A stretch of DNA of 64,000 nt from Metarhizium brunneum (Eukaryota; Ascomycota; Sordariomycetes; Hypocreales; Clavicipitaceae). Each line of letters starts with the position of its first letter. The first letter of the stretch is position 1. This document shows positions 12,461 to 23,767 of the stretch, in pieces. A model generated the notes under the pieces. That model saw only the letters and a program-made list of their open reading frames with translations, was not told the DNA's origin and did not search any database. A program made the position numbers and the translations under genes. The stretch is from positions 2,170,001 to 2,234,000 of the forward strand of contig NC_089427.1 of the NCBI RefSeq assembly GCF_013426205.1, written 5' to 3'.

Positions 12461-13585
12461 TCACCCGCCCAATGCCCTCACACCTTTCCCTACACTGCCC
12501 GTCTCAAAAACCTCAACGACACCCAATCCCACCGCCTGACCCAACACCCACTCCCACTCAACGCCCCAAAACTCCTTCCACCTCGTCCCGTACAGTCCGT
12601 TGCCCTCAAACCTCTCCTTGAGCCACGATTCGGGGCCCTCGCCCCATTTCGTCTTGCCCAGCGCCTCGCGCACCCAGTCAACGGCTGCGTCGGCCAGCTT
12701 GAGAAATCTCCCATGCCCTGGTACCGCGATCCGAAGGGCAGCCAGGCCACCGCCCCGTCTCGTCAAGGCAGGCGCGCCGCCTCCTCCCCCAGCGAGATGG
12801 ATGGCGTTTGGCCCCCCGACTGCTGAAACCGTGCCCGACGCAAACCTAGCTACGTGCTGGATGGACGTCAGGGTCGTGCGGTCCTCTGGCCGGACATGCA
12901 GCGTGCTCCCCGGCGCGGCAGTCGAGCTCGTCAGGAAGCCCGCCCTCACCAGCTCATCCGCCTGGCGGGCCGTCAAGCCATCGTCGCCTTCGCCCCCTCG
13001 CTCGACCCTCTGCGCGGCGGCGTCGCCCTGCAGGACTTGCCGAAACTTGGCCCCCGCGGCGTCTGATATCTCGCCCTGCGCCGCCGCCCTGCGCAGCATC
13101 TCCTCCAGCTCGCCCACCTCGATGAGCGCCTCCCCCACGCCGCCCCTCCTCTCGACCCGTACTCTTCGTAGGACCCCCTTGCCCACCAGCTCCGCGACCT
13201 GTCGCTCGATCTTCCCCGGCGAGCTGGTCAGCACGGCGTTGACGTGGCCGGCCGTCACGAGGGGGGGCATGGACGCCCGGTAGCTGAGCACCTCGGCGAG
13301 ACGGGTGGACGTGAATCCGGATCCAGGAACAGCCGAGAACATGCGTGAGCGGATGTACCGCATCGCCTGGGGCACGTCACGGAGAATAAGTTCCTCCTGG
13401 GAGCTGAGGATCGGTGCGGCGCCAAGATCGCCAAACTTGAGGGGGAAGAGGGCATCGTCTTGGGGTTCTGGAGGTGGCCTCTTCCTGCGCACGGGGGAGG
13501 ACTGGGCCGTTTGTGAGGATGAGGAGCGGGGTTTGGGCTTTGTGACGCGTGGCTTGCCCAGTATTGAGCGGATGCTTTGGGGCAT
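12461..13585 (-). CDS. STK19-like winged-helix protein
   Basis: Single exon, 374 residues. The conserved block begins at DDALFPLKFGDLG and continues through IRSRMFSAVP and RLAEVLSYRASMPP to a winged-helix-like segment (KIERQVAELVGKGVLRRVRV). This matches the fungal Stk19 family (PF10494) as I know it. A second helical module rich in Ala and Gly ends with WVREALGKTKWGEG and ESWLKERFEG. Despite its name, human STK19 is now regarded as a DNA-binding winged-helix protein acting in transcription-coupled repair; the fungal role is inferred. The basic N-terminus (SILGKPRVTKPKPRSSSS) may be a nuclear signal. The start at 13585 (MPQSIRSILG) is preferred over one 50 codons upstream because the added residues are low in complexity. 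Base composition is markedly GC-rich. Confidence 0.7.
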   Translation of the reverse strand: MPQSIRSILGKPRVTKPKPRSSSSQTAQSSPVRRKRPPPEPQDDALFPLKFGDLGAAPILSSQEELILRDVPQAMRYIRSRMFSAVPGSGFTSTRLAEVLSYRASMPPLVTAGHVNAVLTSSPGKIERQVAELVGKGVLRRVRVERRGGVGEALIEVGELEEMLRRAAAQGEISDAAGAKFRQVLQGDAAAQRVERGGEGDDGLTARQADELVRAGFLTSSTAAPGSTLHVRPEDRTTLTSIQHVARFASGTVSAVGGPNAIHLAGGGGGAPALTRRGGGLAALRIAVPGHGRFLKLADAAVDWVREALGKTKWGEGPESWLKERFEGNGLYGTRWKEFWGVEWEWVLGQAVGLGVVEVFETGSVGKGVRALGG

Positions 13586-14063
13586 TGCGCTTCCGTCTTC
13601 TCTTTGTGTAGCGGATGATGGACGTAAGATTTGAGGTGTAGGTTGACGACGACGGAGTAGGCGGCGGGTGGCGAGTCTAGTAGCAACAACAAGGGCTTGG
13701 TGTATGTCAAGTGCCGATGATGGGATGATACACACAAAAAAGCAGCCCGACTCCGTTAATATACTCGAAATACCTTTTCAGGTTCTTCTCGGATGTAGTA
13801 TACATGTGAGGCTATGTGATGCAATGAAGTTGTTGTCTGTACCTACCCTACATGGCGGTCTAGAGGGTTTGATTACTAACCATCAGTACTTCCCACCCAC
13901 ATCACACAGACGGCGGAAGAGCAGAACAAGTACAGTAATCGTCAATTATACATGATTACATACATGCAAATCATACAATTTGTCCCAATCGCTAAACGCA
14001 TGCTATCCAAATACAAATAGCCACCCACATACATGCCCAGGTACATACACACATGCAACTCGC
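13586..14063. other. Short spacer
   Basis: Lies between the start of the STK19-like gene and the stop codon of the SulP gene, both on the minus strand. It must hold the promoter of the former and the 3' end of the latter. No other feature seen. Confidence 0.5.
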
Positions 14064-17000
14064 TCACCCCGCCGTAGTCAGAATATACGACGTGATAGAA
14101 CTCATCCTCTCGCTCGTCAACTTCAACGATATCCTCAAAAACTCCCTTGCAACACTCGGCTGATCCTTTTGCAATTTCTCCCACGCCTCGCAATCCATCT
14201 GCCACACTACACAGTCCCTCTCCACCACCGCCGTCGCCGTGCGTTCCGTCTCCGAGAAGAAGGGTAATTCGCCACATGTAGTGCCAGCAACTATGCTTTC
14301 GCAAAGCCAGCCCTGCGGCAAGTCGTACTCTGCGCGCAGAATGCCTCGCTCCACGAGATAGAAGCCGTTTGCTTCCTCGCCGCGGCGGAATAGAACTGTT
14401 CCCGCGGGGTACTCTTTTCTCTTAAAGTATGGCGTTGCCTGGAACCAAAAGTCCTCATTCTTGCCACTCAAGCCTTGGAAAATTTGGAGCATCAGGCGGA
14501 GGGGCTCATTGAAGCCTTGCCACTTAGAGGGGTGAGGGATGTCGACACTCGTGAGGGCCTCGCGGGCGGCCTCGACGAGATGTGTTTGTCGGGGTGAGTT
14601 GAACGGCGGGTCGAAAGACGACAAGGATGATGAGTTTGGCGCTGTTGGGACGTCGAGACTTGGTGTGGCGATTCGCTTGGCTGAGTTGAGTTCTTCTTGT
14701 CTGGCGTACAGGGTCTTGAGGAGCTCGTTTTCGCAGCCTTCCAGTGCCGAGTTTAGGTTGGGGAGCATGTTGACTTCGATCTTGTCGTTATCCAGACCGA
14801 CAGCCCTGAGATTTCTCCCCAACTGGCTTTCTGCATCAACCCCGCTAAGGACAAAGAGGACGCCCTTTTTGTCAAGGAGACGGCTGATTGTGTTGAAGGC
14901 TTCGCCAGCAGAGTAGTCCAGCCCGGTAACGTGCCACAGGTCTAGGATGAGGAACTTGATGGGCTTTTTGGAGAAGGCGTGGTCATCTAGCAGCGCTCGA
15001 ATGTTTTCTTCAACGCTGACAATGGTTCCGAAGAAGAGGTATCCAGTTAATTTCATGATGTAGATCTGCTGGCCAACCTGATTTAGGTAGTGGTGCTGTG
15101 ATGGGTTGCGACGAACTGTCGAGCTAACAACTCCGCCATCATATGATCCCCGAACGGCCGAGACTCGAGAGGTCTGAATAATCAACGAAACAAAAGCCAA
15201 CAAGATCCCGACTCCAATACCAACAACAAAGTCGTGAATTCCCATGACGAGAACTATGACGATTACGGTTAAGTATTCGGCAACCTTGAGCTTTTTACGT
15301 GGAAGCCAGATTGCTTCTAGGAGAAGTTCGAATCCCAGGTCAAAAATGAGGGTTCCCACCATCATAACTGGGATGAAGCCGATGAGTGATGGCCCAATCA
15401 TCATGACGCCGAACGTGGCTGCGGCCAAAATGTAGCCCGCAAGCCTGTTGTCTCCGCCAGACCGGACAAAGAAGATAGTGTTGGCATAGACAAGGTAATT
15501 TTGGATACTGCCCATACACCCTGACAGAATATTGGAGTAGCCATGCAGTTTGAGCTCCTTGTCGAGATCTGCATTGTCCTCTCCCGTGTTCAAAGCTAAT
15601 GCGGGCACGTTGATGGGGACGTGGAGGATACCAAAGAAGGTCAAAGCCATCATTGCAGGCACAACCTCGAGAATAGCATCCCATTGTACCAAGTTGAACT
15701 CTATGTAGCAAAAGTTAGCCTGCCAAGGTCTTGAAACCGAAAAGGGCAATAGATGCTTACGGTACAGCGTGTAAAAGTACCACCAAGGCTCCCCTTGTGG
15801 TGGCCCCTGAAATATCCAGCCCTTGTCACGCAATGCGCCCACCTCCAAAGCGTCAATCGAGAAGACAAAGATGTAGAATACCAGTGGAATGGCTAGGATA
15901 AAAAGCGGTAGGAAGTACTTGGACCGAATCTTGGACTGCCCGTAGAACAGTAAAGTGGCCAATACGAGCGGAAAGATCCACAGAAGGAGAGTATCGGACC
16001 GTGTCAGCTTGTTTAGAGTATCCAGGTTGTACTCAAGGCCATCCAAACGTGCCGAGACCTCAAATCCAGTGGCAATCAGGAACCAGCCAACACCGCCAAT
16101 GCAGCCGATGAGGATATGCCTAGGGATGAAACCCACCATGTAGCCAAACTTGAATTTACCCATGAGGTAAAAGACTAGGCCCGTCATGATGGAACTCGCG
16201 GCGTATGCGACAATGGTGGTGGCGATAACGGCATCTGGCTTGTCTTCACCTACATTGTCCATAATCTTTTGCGCCATATTATGAAAGAACGGAACAACTT
16301 CGATCTGGTGTACATACAGTTAGTCGAGGCGGCTGGATGCGCGAGGAGCCTTGAACGTACCAGTTCGGACCCGATAGCTCCCCTGAAGATACTACCGGAT
16401 GAGAAGGTGACTTGGGCCACAATCGTGCTAACATAGTAAATGGAGATACCAGCAGGGCCCAAATGCGAAAATAATTGCTTCCCAAGAGGGAACAGAATCA
16501 TTCCTGACGGTTGAGTAAGCCATGGAGGTCCACAATGTTCAAAATTGGCTTTATCACAACCTACCGTAGGATAAGGCATCTAGAATATTGAGCAAGAGCC
16601 CAACAGTAACAGCCGGAAGGCACGAGACGGGTTCCACAACCATGTTATGCCACAAAGCCTTGCGATTCCATCGATGGGGGTTGACTGCCACCCTGACTAC
16701 GTGCGAAACATGGCCCTCAAGTTTCTGCCCCTTCTCGACAAATCCGGCGTACCATTTTCTGAGCTGGGTATCCTTTTGTCCTTCGAGATCGCCAATGTCG
16801 TCGCTTTCATCCGACACATGACCTAGAAGAGGCGTCTGTTCGGTGGCAGCGGGAGTTTGCTCGGGCTGCCTGGGCTGGTCGTGCTCATCTTCTGAAGCTT
16901 TCCGTCGCTGTCTCGACTCAACGGCTCGCGGCTCGGTTGAAATAGGGGCGTCGGCGGTGACAGAATGCGGCGGTGATCTTTTCAGAAGATTGGACAACAT

Positions 17001-17578
17001 CGAAGGTCCTGATTCCTCAGCCGCAATGTCCGCTGCAGTGTCTGCGGCAGTGTCCATGTCCCGCCCCTCCGGAGACGCTGGCTCCGATACTTCTGGGATG
17101 GTGCCAGAGGCCGCGGCATCGTCTTCGGTTCGCTTGCGTCCATCCTGAGCCTGTGAAAAGAGATCCTGTGCCGACGCTCTGTTCCGCTGCAAGAATGATG
17201 GCCGCCTGGCAGTTGTGCCATCGGACAACAGGTAGCTAGCTAGCTCGGCAGTATCTTCGCGGACGGTTCGGGCATTTTGCTCGCTGTCGACGGGAGCTGT
17301 CGCGAGTTAGTGGCAAGGAGCTTTTCGCGACGGTCAGCATTGGGGTTGGGGTCATTCGTACGCAGTTGTCCTCGAACCGAAGCATGGAGATAGGATCGAA
17401 TTGGTTCCCGATACGCCTTGGGTGATCCTGCAGAAGAAGACAGGCGTTGAGCGGAGTCGTCATGGGAGGTTGCAGCTTCTGCCACATCGTCGTGAGAGGA
17501 CTGCTGGCAGGCTATCTGCGAGGAGAAGCTGGAGGACCTGCTCCGCCAAGGCGAGAAACTGAGGATGGAAGTAGACAT
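14064..17578 (-). CDS. SulP/SLC26 transporter with STAS and cNMP-binding domains (Vsb1-like)
   Basis: Large membrane transporter of about 1,090 residues, resembling yeast YGR125W/Vsb1, a vacuolar protein needed for basic amino acid storage. Five exons: 17362-17578, 16565-17296, 16361-16503, 15761-16304 and 14064-15700. The fourth intron (15701-15760, GTAAGC...CTAAC...TAG) is 60 bp without a stop, so it reads through in frame. Order: Ser-rich N-terminus, the REDTAELASYLLS motif, the first membrane helix (VTVGLLLNILDALSYG), about ten more hydrophobic segments, then a STAS domain (FLILDLWHVTGLDYSAGEAF). The C-terminus carries a cyclic-nucleotide-binding fold (PAGTVLFRRGEEANGFYLVE, GELPFFSETERTATAV). 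The start at 17578 (MSTSILSF) could instead be 17596. Family and domain order are clear; the transported substrate is inferred from yeast. Confidence 0.88.
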
Positions 17579-19315
17579 GGCTTGAGACTGGGGCAAGCAG
17601 CTCCCCCACGTGTGCCGACGATGCGATCAGCTACTGGCGTCGCATGGGCGTAGTTGGACGGAGGATGAAGGTCGGAAAGCACAAGCGGATAGCTCTGGAC
17701 ATGGAGCACAACAGGAGCACGAAGAATTTATTACACAATCATGGAGGAGACAAAAATCCATCAATTCGTGTTATCGAGCTGGAAGAGACCAGGAGTCTAG
17801 TAGCGGGAAGCCATAGCTCCACCTTGAAGACGCCTTTATCTGCGTGTGGAGCTTAACTCGGAATCGCTGGGTGTGGATGGACGGCTTGAGACGGGAATAA
17901 GCGCGACAAAAGATGGATTGAGGATTGGTGACTGTGGTGGTAGTAATATGCCGGCTGGTCTATGGAGACGGCGAGACGGGTTGATGAGCGACTGCAGCTA
18001 TCGTGACGGAAGTTGGGAGTGGTGATGGTGTCAATCGGACAAGGGAGGAGGGAGTGACGTCGTAAAGGGCGATGATAGCGTAATGCAGATGGAACAGGTA
18101 CGAGAGGCCGCAGCGCAACTACGCTGTATACTGATGAGGATAGGGAGTTGCCAAGTAAATCAATGGCAGTACGTAGTTGTAATAGCCAACGATGCGCATG
18201 TCCGTGTCTGGCCCAATTCAATTCAAGATACGGAGTAATCGTGCTGCATTGAAGACTGCACTGCATGTTGGGTCAGCCACCCAGCGGTGGTCAACTGCCA
18301 ACCTGCATGCATGTGTGCGCCCCCACCGTGCCACCTGGTGCTTGATCCAGACCAAGACAAGCCCAAGCCCGGACGTGTTACTCCCTGCTTGTACTACCAG
18401 ACTACTAGTACATCTACTAAGTACTTAAGTACGTACTAGGCATCGCCGCCCCTGTAATCGAGCCCCCGGCCCCACTGAACTGCTATCCGGACAACCCTGC
18501 GGGCATTGGGGCCTCTGCCCTCGGGTTCTGCAGCCAATCATGCTTGGCCGATTCGTCTCTATTGGAACTGCTACAGCTACTTGCAAGGGGGCTTGCAGCA
18601 TGCAGCTCACAGAGTCCTTCAAATCGCCGACATCAAATCGACATCTCTTCCATTGCCAAGCCCTTCTTGATTGGCCGACCAAGCGTGACACAGCGTGGCC
18701 TACGGAATGTGCGAGCATGTACGGAGTAAACCGACCAGACTGCTTGATATCAATTGGTCTGTCCCGAAAGCCCCCAGTGCCTCCCAAACCCCCTGTCTGC
18801 AACGATCCAGATGTCGGCTTTCGTGGGAACGGCAAATGGTGGTTAGTATTTGCCAGTCCACCTCCAACGCCACACAGCTCGAGCCTCTTTTCGGCGTCGA
18901 GCCAAAGCGCACCAAGGCTTGTTGAGTGTACATAGTTCACTTTGCATTCAATTGTGCAATCAAATCAAAATGCCCGTCAAGTACCTTCCTCCTCGGTGTT
19001 CCTGCGGCCAAGCGTCGTCATGTCAGGCTCAACTACACAAGCTATTTCAATGTGTGCCAACTAGACACTTCCGAACCACATGCAATCATACTCGACAATA
19101 TTTCCTACACATTCACCATCGAGAACAGTATTTATACTTGTGTTCCAAAACAAGTCCAACTAATTGGAAGCGACATCCTAAGTGTATTATATTGATACTT
19201 CTTCGTGCTCTTACTCCAAGTCATACTTCATTCCAAGACACATCTATTATTTGCTGTCCGCCTTTATATCCCAAACGCCAGTCCATTCCATAATAGTATA
19301 TCCCAGCCCCTGTGT
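17579..19315. other. Non-coding spacer with dispersed motifs
   Basis: No supported gene. It contains exact TACGGAGTA copies at 18229 and 18720 and the perfect palindrome GTACTTAAGTAC at 18421-18432. Overlapping open frames exist on both strands near 18425-18940 but resemble no family. Confidence 0.5.
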
Positions 19316-20185
19316 CTATATAGTCTTTTGCCAAGCCCTCTGAATAGCAGCCCAATACTGCTTGGGAAACTTCCTCATATGCTCAACGTGTCCACTCCCA
19401 TCAAACATCTCCGTATCAGCCTTTCTCCCCAAGGCCCTCGCCTCGGCAACATTCGACTCAATGTCCTCCCACCCAATGAGATCGTCCTCCTTGCTGTACA
19501 GGTACAGCCTACTCGCACCCGCCACCTCATACTTTTCATTGTTGAGAGCCCTGACGCTCCACGTACCCGGGTTTTCTTGTCCAATCATCCATTTATATAG
19601 CGAGCTCACGGACAGAAACGCCGCCCAGATGGACTGCGTCATGGCAAACGGCCACGGGAACCAGGCCGCCGTTCCGAGAGTCATTGCCCGCGACCAGCGC
19701 GAGACGTTTGACCATGACCAATATGTGTTGCCCGGCGTCGAATCCAGGCTGAGGAGCCGGTGAGGCAGGGGCTTGCCGAAAACCTCCTGGTACGAGTTCA
19801 GCGTGGCGGCGTAGTTGATTCCTCCCGTGTTGGACATGGCGTGGACCAGAATTCGCTCGTTTTCGAGGGTCGCCGACTGTTCAGAAAGAGCTTTCAAGAC
19901 TGGAACCATGTGTTCTGATCGCGTTTGGAGATCGGAGAACATGGCCCGATAGATTGGCGAGAGGATGACGATTTGTGTTGCGTGCGGGAAGAGTTCGCGG
20001 AACCCGTCGGCGTATTTCGCAACGTGTTTGGGGGTACCATCTCCCCAGCCGTACAGCAGAACAATGGTTGGATTGACATCACTGCGCTTCTTTTGCTCGT
20101 CGGACTCAATTGCTTCACCGGGTCGGGTGAATACTTGATCGGACAGCAACGTGAACCCTGGGAAGACGGGGGTTTTGTATGTCAT
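19316..20185 (-). CDS. DUF829 / TMEM53 / PaxU-like alpha-beta hydrolase
   Basis: Single exon, 289 residues. The sequence has an alpha/beta hydrolase layout: a strand and oxyanion-type turn (TIVLLYGWGDGTPKHVAKYA), a candidate nucleophile in VHAMSNTGG, an acid region after LYLYSKEDDLIGW and a candidate histidine in FDGSGHVEHMRKFP. This is the DUF829 family, which includes PaxU of the paxilline cluster and animal TMEM53. No terpene cyclase or prenyltransferase gene lies nearby, so there is no evidence of an indole-diterpene cluster. A moderately hydrophobic segment (AAWFPWPFAMTQSIWAAF) may contact membrane. The start at 20185 (MTYKTPVFPGF) is preferred over 20242 because family members usually begin close to this motif. 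The substrate is unknown. Confidence 0.78.
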   Translation of the reverse strand: MTYKTPVFPGFTLLSDQVFTRPGEAIESDEQKKRSDVNPTIVLLYGWGDGTPKHVAKYADGFRELFPHATQIVILSPIYRAMFSDLQTRSEHMVPVLKALSEQSATLENERILVHAMSNTGGINYAATLNSYQEVFGKPLPHRLLSLDSTPGNTYWSWSNVSRWSRAMTLGTAAWFPWPFAMTQSIWAAFLSVSSLYKWMIGQENPGTWSVRALNNEKYEVAGASRLYLYSKEDDLIGWEDIESNVAEARALGRKADTEMFDGSGHVEHMRKFPKQYWAAIQRAWQKTI

Positions 20186-20356
20186 TATTGCCCAACGAAG
20201 ATGCGACGCCAAGCAAATAAAAATGCGACATGCAAGAGACACAAGATGGGAACAAGACTATATGTATTATGAAAGACTTGCAAGGCAGGCTGTTGCTCGA
20301 CGTTTTATCAATGCCCTTGAAGTGTTAAACACACACCATGTCGGCTCTCATTCACC

Positions 20357-20383
20357 TATATATAGGTATATATATATATATAT
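20357..20383. repeat. TA-rich dinucleotide repeat
   Basis: An alternating TA tract, interrupted once by GG, in the promoter region of the DUF829 gene. Confidence 0.8.
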
Positions 20384-21458
20384 CTGTTTCTCATCGCCTG
20401 GTATCTTCACGTCACCAGTGGGAATTGGATGGGGCTTAGGCATCGGCAAAAACCACTTATCGCATTCGCATAATTCCCTAGTGTTTCGTCATCCCCAGTC
20501 TCAACACTTTTTCACCCCTTGGCTCGCGCGATTGCATGTACATATTTGTAGTCCTGAGCTGGGATCGGGTTCCCAACAATACATAGTCGATTAATTGGTA
20601 AGTGGGCTTGGCGGGTTGCCAGACAATTCAAGGTGAGTGGACGCTTCCCGGTTGGTGGGTCAGTCTTTGATGTCCGATGCCGAGGCACGGAGAATATGTT
20701 GTGATCAAACACTGCCTATTTAGGTAAAAGGGCCGGTCAGGCGACGTGGATGGCAGCGGGAAAATTCCACTATCCCGGTTGACGCACGGTCTGTACGGAG
20801 TGTAGTTTCTGACATTCGGACTTTTGCAGAGACGACTTGGATGGGTCATTCGTTGCTGTATACTCTGTGCGTTGTTGTCGAGAAGAAAGAATTCTTGGCA
20901 CTTCCATCAGGGTTCCAATAGCTAGGTGACGAAGCGGCTGCCGCAGTAATACACCGCCTTGCTGTATCCTGATGACACAAGTCAACCTGCAGATCTGTAG
21001 GAGCCTCTCTGGTCTCCTGCAACGGTAGGCAACCGACCAAGACTCTTCATCCATTGGCAAGAAACTTGGAAGGATCTTTAAACCAACGACTGGAGCCACG
21101 CCGCTAGCAGGAACCTGTTTGACACCCGTACTTGCAATGTCGTGACTCGTGATATTTGACGTCCCAGTCCCACGCCCGTCCCTGGGTAATGGGTTAGAGC
21201 TCCGTTGCGATTATAGGCATAGGGCCGCACTGCATTTGACTGTCATCAGTACGCCAAGGGTATAGGTTACCAGGAACCGGCATTTTGGTGTAGTGGTGAT
21301 CATGCTGCGGTCTTCATAAGAACAAACTCCCCATCACCCTGGCTGAATCGGTGGAGGGCCACCTCACGTCGTCTCCTCGACAAGATTTTGCATAATGGTC
21401 TGTGAAGACATCATGCGGCACTGTATTTAGTGCTGATGGACCAACGGAAACCGGCACA
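20384..21458. other. Non-coding spacer
   Basis: Lies between the DUF829 gene start and the Psf1 stop codon. One near copy of the dispersed motif (TACGGAGTG) is at 20794. No supported gene. Confidence 0.5.
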
Positions 21459-22219
21459 TCAGCCGAGTTTCTGGAGATATCCCTGAGCAATCAACCGCTC
21501 CACATCGCCTTGCCGGACATAGAACTGGCTATTCTTCGTCAATGTAATAGCACTAGTGTCGTTGTCAGCTGGCATTGATAGCCCAGAACCATGCTTCCTA
21601 CATACCCGTACTCCGTCTGGATCTCACCAGCGTCCTTGAGCACCCGTACGTCGATGAACAAATCCCGCGGCGGTTCCAAACTGCCAGTCAAGTCGATATC
21701 CGTCCATTGACCCTTATAAGCAGCCAGTAAGTCGCTATATTGCCGCACGTACTCCTCTTCTTGGGGGCTGAGACTGCTCGTCGAAGCCTCCCCAGCTGTC
21801 GGAGCGCCGTTTGCAGCACTTGAGTCGCGCACTTGCTGACCGGAGAGATCAACAACGTCTGACCCATTCCACACAAGCTCTTCCAGCTTGTCGGTCCGTG
21901 TTCTGTGGTATGCCAACAGACAGCGTTTGTTGCGTCGCATTGACAAGTGGTTCACGAGCAGGGTGCAAGCAACGGCTTGATCTGCGGACGGGTCGAAGGA
22001 GCCCTGGAATGGTTCAAGAAGGTCTTTGACGTCTTTGTCGAGATCTCTCACTTCTCTTGTCACTGCACGAACGAGCTCGGCTTGATATGGCGGTAGGTGG
22101 GCGAGGTTCTGAGTCCTTTTGGCGTGTTGAACCTGGCCAATGAGTTAGTCCCGAGGCATGGTTGCGGGATGCGTTCTCTCGAATCTGCGTACCAGTTTCA
22201 CTCCCATGTCTCCGTACAT
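21459..22219 (-). CDS. psf1: GINS complex subunit Psf1
   Basis: Subunit of the GINS tetramer, which joins Cdc45 and Mcm2-7 to form the replicative CMG helicase. Three exons (22193-22219, 21606-22132, 21459-21552) encode 215 residues, close to the usual length. The first exon is only nine codons (MYGDMGVKL) and joins VQHAKRTQNLAHLPPYQ across a 60-bp intron. The diagnostic core follows: TREVRDLDKDVKDLL, LLVNHLSMRRNKRCLLAYHR, TRTDKLEELVW, then QWTDIDLTGSLEPPRDLFID and RVLKDAGEIQTEYG. The final exon after a 53-bp intron encodes the B-domain end (ITLTKNSQFYVRQGDVERLI). Both splice junctions restore the family sequence exactly, so the model is firm. Confidence 0.93.
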
Positions 22220-23767
22220 GTTGGAAGGGAGGTGTCTGTCCCTTCTTGGCTGGGACAGGTTTTCCGCGAATTTTGCTTAACAAACAAGAAGCCAAGGGTG
22301 GCGGACGTCTTGAGATGGACGCGACTCGAGTGACGGACGCGTTCCAAGTGGGAGCACAGAGGTTGGTCTACCCCGCTATATCACTAAGTATGTACTCCGT
22401 AGCAAGCTAAAGTTGGCTAACATTTGAGAAGATTGGCTGTTGGCGCTGCCTGTCTGCCCCGCCAATAGCAAAATTGGTGCTTGCATGTGGAGATGGAGAC
22501 CTCCAATTTCTTTCAGCACGCAAGTTACGGAGTAGAACATTGAAATCAAAGATACCCGCCTACTTAGTAAGTACCTGGTAGGCACCATGTAGCAGGCAAT
22601 GGTCGCAATACTTGGTGTGAAGTCGTGAACCGCATGTCGGCTGGTTTCAGCGGTAGGGATGATGTCTTTGGGCTGCGATAGCCGTCTCAAATGATGCAAA
22701 ACGACAATCTGGAACAAAATAGTACGCAGTAGGAAGTACAGATGGGAAAGTGGAAGGTGAAGAGTGCTCATATGGCTGCATAATCTGAGCACCTTTGGTT
22801 ACCGAGTCATCTCATATACTACTGAGATGAGATGATCAGACCGCCAAGCAGAGATGGCCACATCTCAATTTGTTCACACGATTCGAATGCTAACTACAAC
22901 CCACTACAGCTCAACGTATAGGGAGTAGCTTGCAAATATACGCCGGGACTCGAGCCCAGAATACCCTCTACTTCTCCCTCTACCAGGAAAAGAGTCAATT
23001 TGACGAAGGAGCTTCGGGTCGCAGTACTACGAGCCACCTCTTGATCAATGCTAACGGAATCTGTCACTGAAAATGCTAGTTAGCAAGTTTGTTGGCATTA
23101 GAACTCGAAAAAAACATGAGCGAGCGGACAGTGTTCAGAGATGCATAAATGCTTGTGATTTCGTCAGTCGGCGGGTCTTGAGTCCGCCTCCGAAACACGG
23201 ACCAATTTTTCTCATCATTAAAGTCCTGGCAACTCGCCATCGTGGAAGAAGTGACCTCGGGCGTGCCGGAAAATTGTAGAAACTTACATTCAAGAAACAA
23301 TTGAGCTTGCAGGCTGAGCATAAAGCCGAGGCTCCAACCAAGATGGACAAAGGTGTCCTGGAAGCAATGGATGCAGGCAATTGATGCTGCGGCATGGCGT
23401 CTACATGACTTGTTCAGTTTTTTTTTCCTTTGGAAAAAAGTAGAGGTGCAGGTCGAGAAAATCAGCATGGAGTGGCTAGAAATTTATTTGTTTTGCCTGC
23501 CCCAGCTCCATGTAGTGGATCCCTGACCAACGCTTGGGAGAAATGAGCGGAGAAAGCGTCGGGCCGTGGACCACCGTCACCACTGGAGCACACAGCGCCA
23601 CTGAACCCGACGTAAGAGCTCTAGCAGCCTATCGCCTCGAGTAGTGTCTCGTGCAAGCTCCATTTACATTCTCATTCTCGAGTTCTTACAGTCGTTCAGC
23701 TCTCGTTTCCTACCACAACTCCTTTGACACAGAACCATCTGGACTCTTTGCCAGAGCGCGAGATAAA
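22220..23767. other. Divergent spacer between psf1 and rpn13
   Basis: About 1.5 kb between two head-to-head starts. Exact dispersed motifs lie at 22393 and 22526. No supported gene; short frames on both strands lack family signatures. Confidence 0.5.

Noticed and set aside
18425..18940. Overlapping long frames on both strands
   Set aside because: No recognisable motif, and the region carries dispersed motif copies typical of spacers.
19316..20185. Indole-diterpene cluster suggested by the PaxU-like gene
   Set aside because: No prenyltransferase, GGPP synthase, P450 or cyclase gene lies nearby, and DUF829 proteins are widespread.
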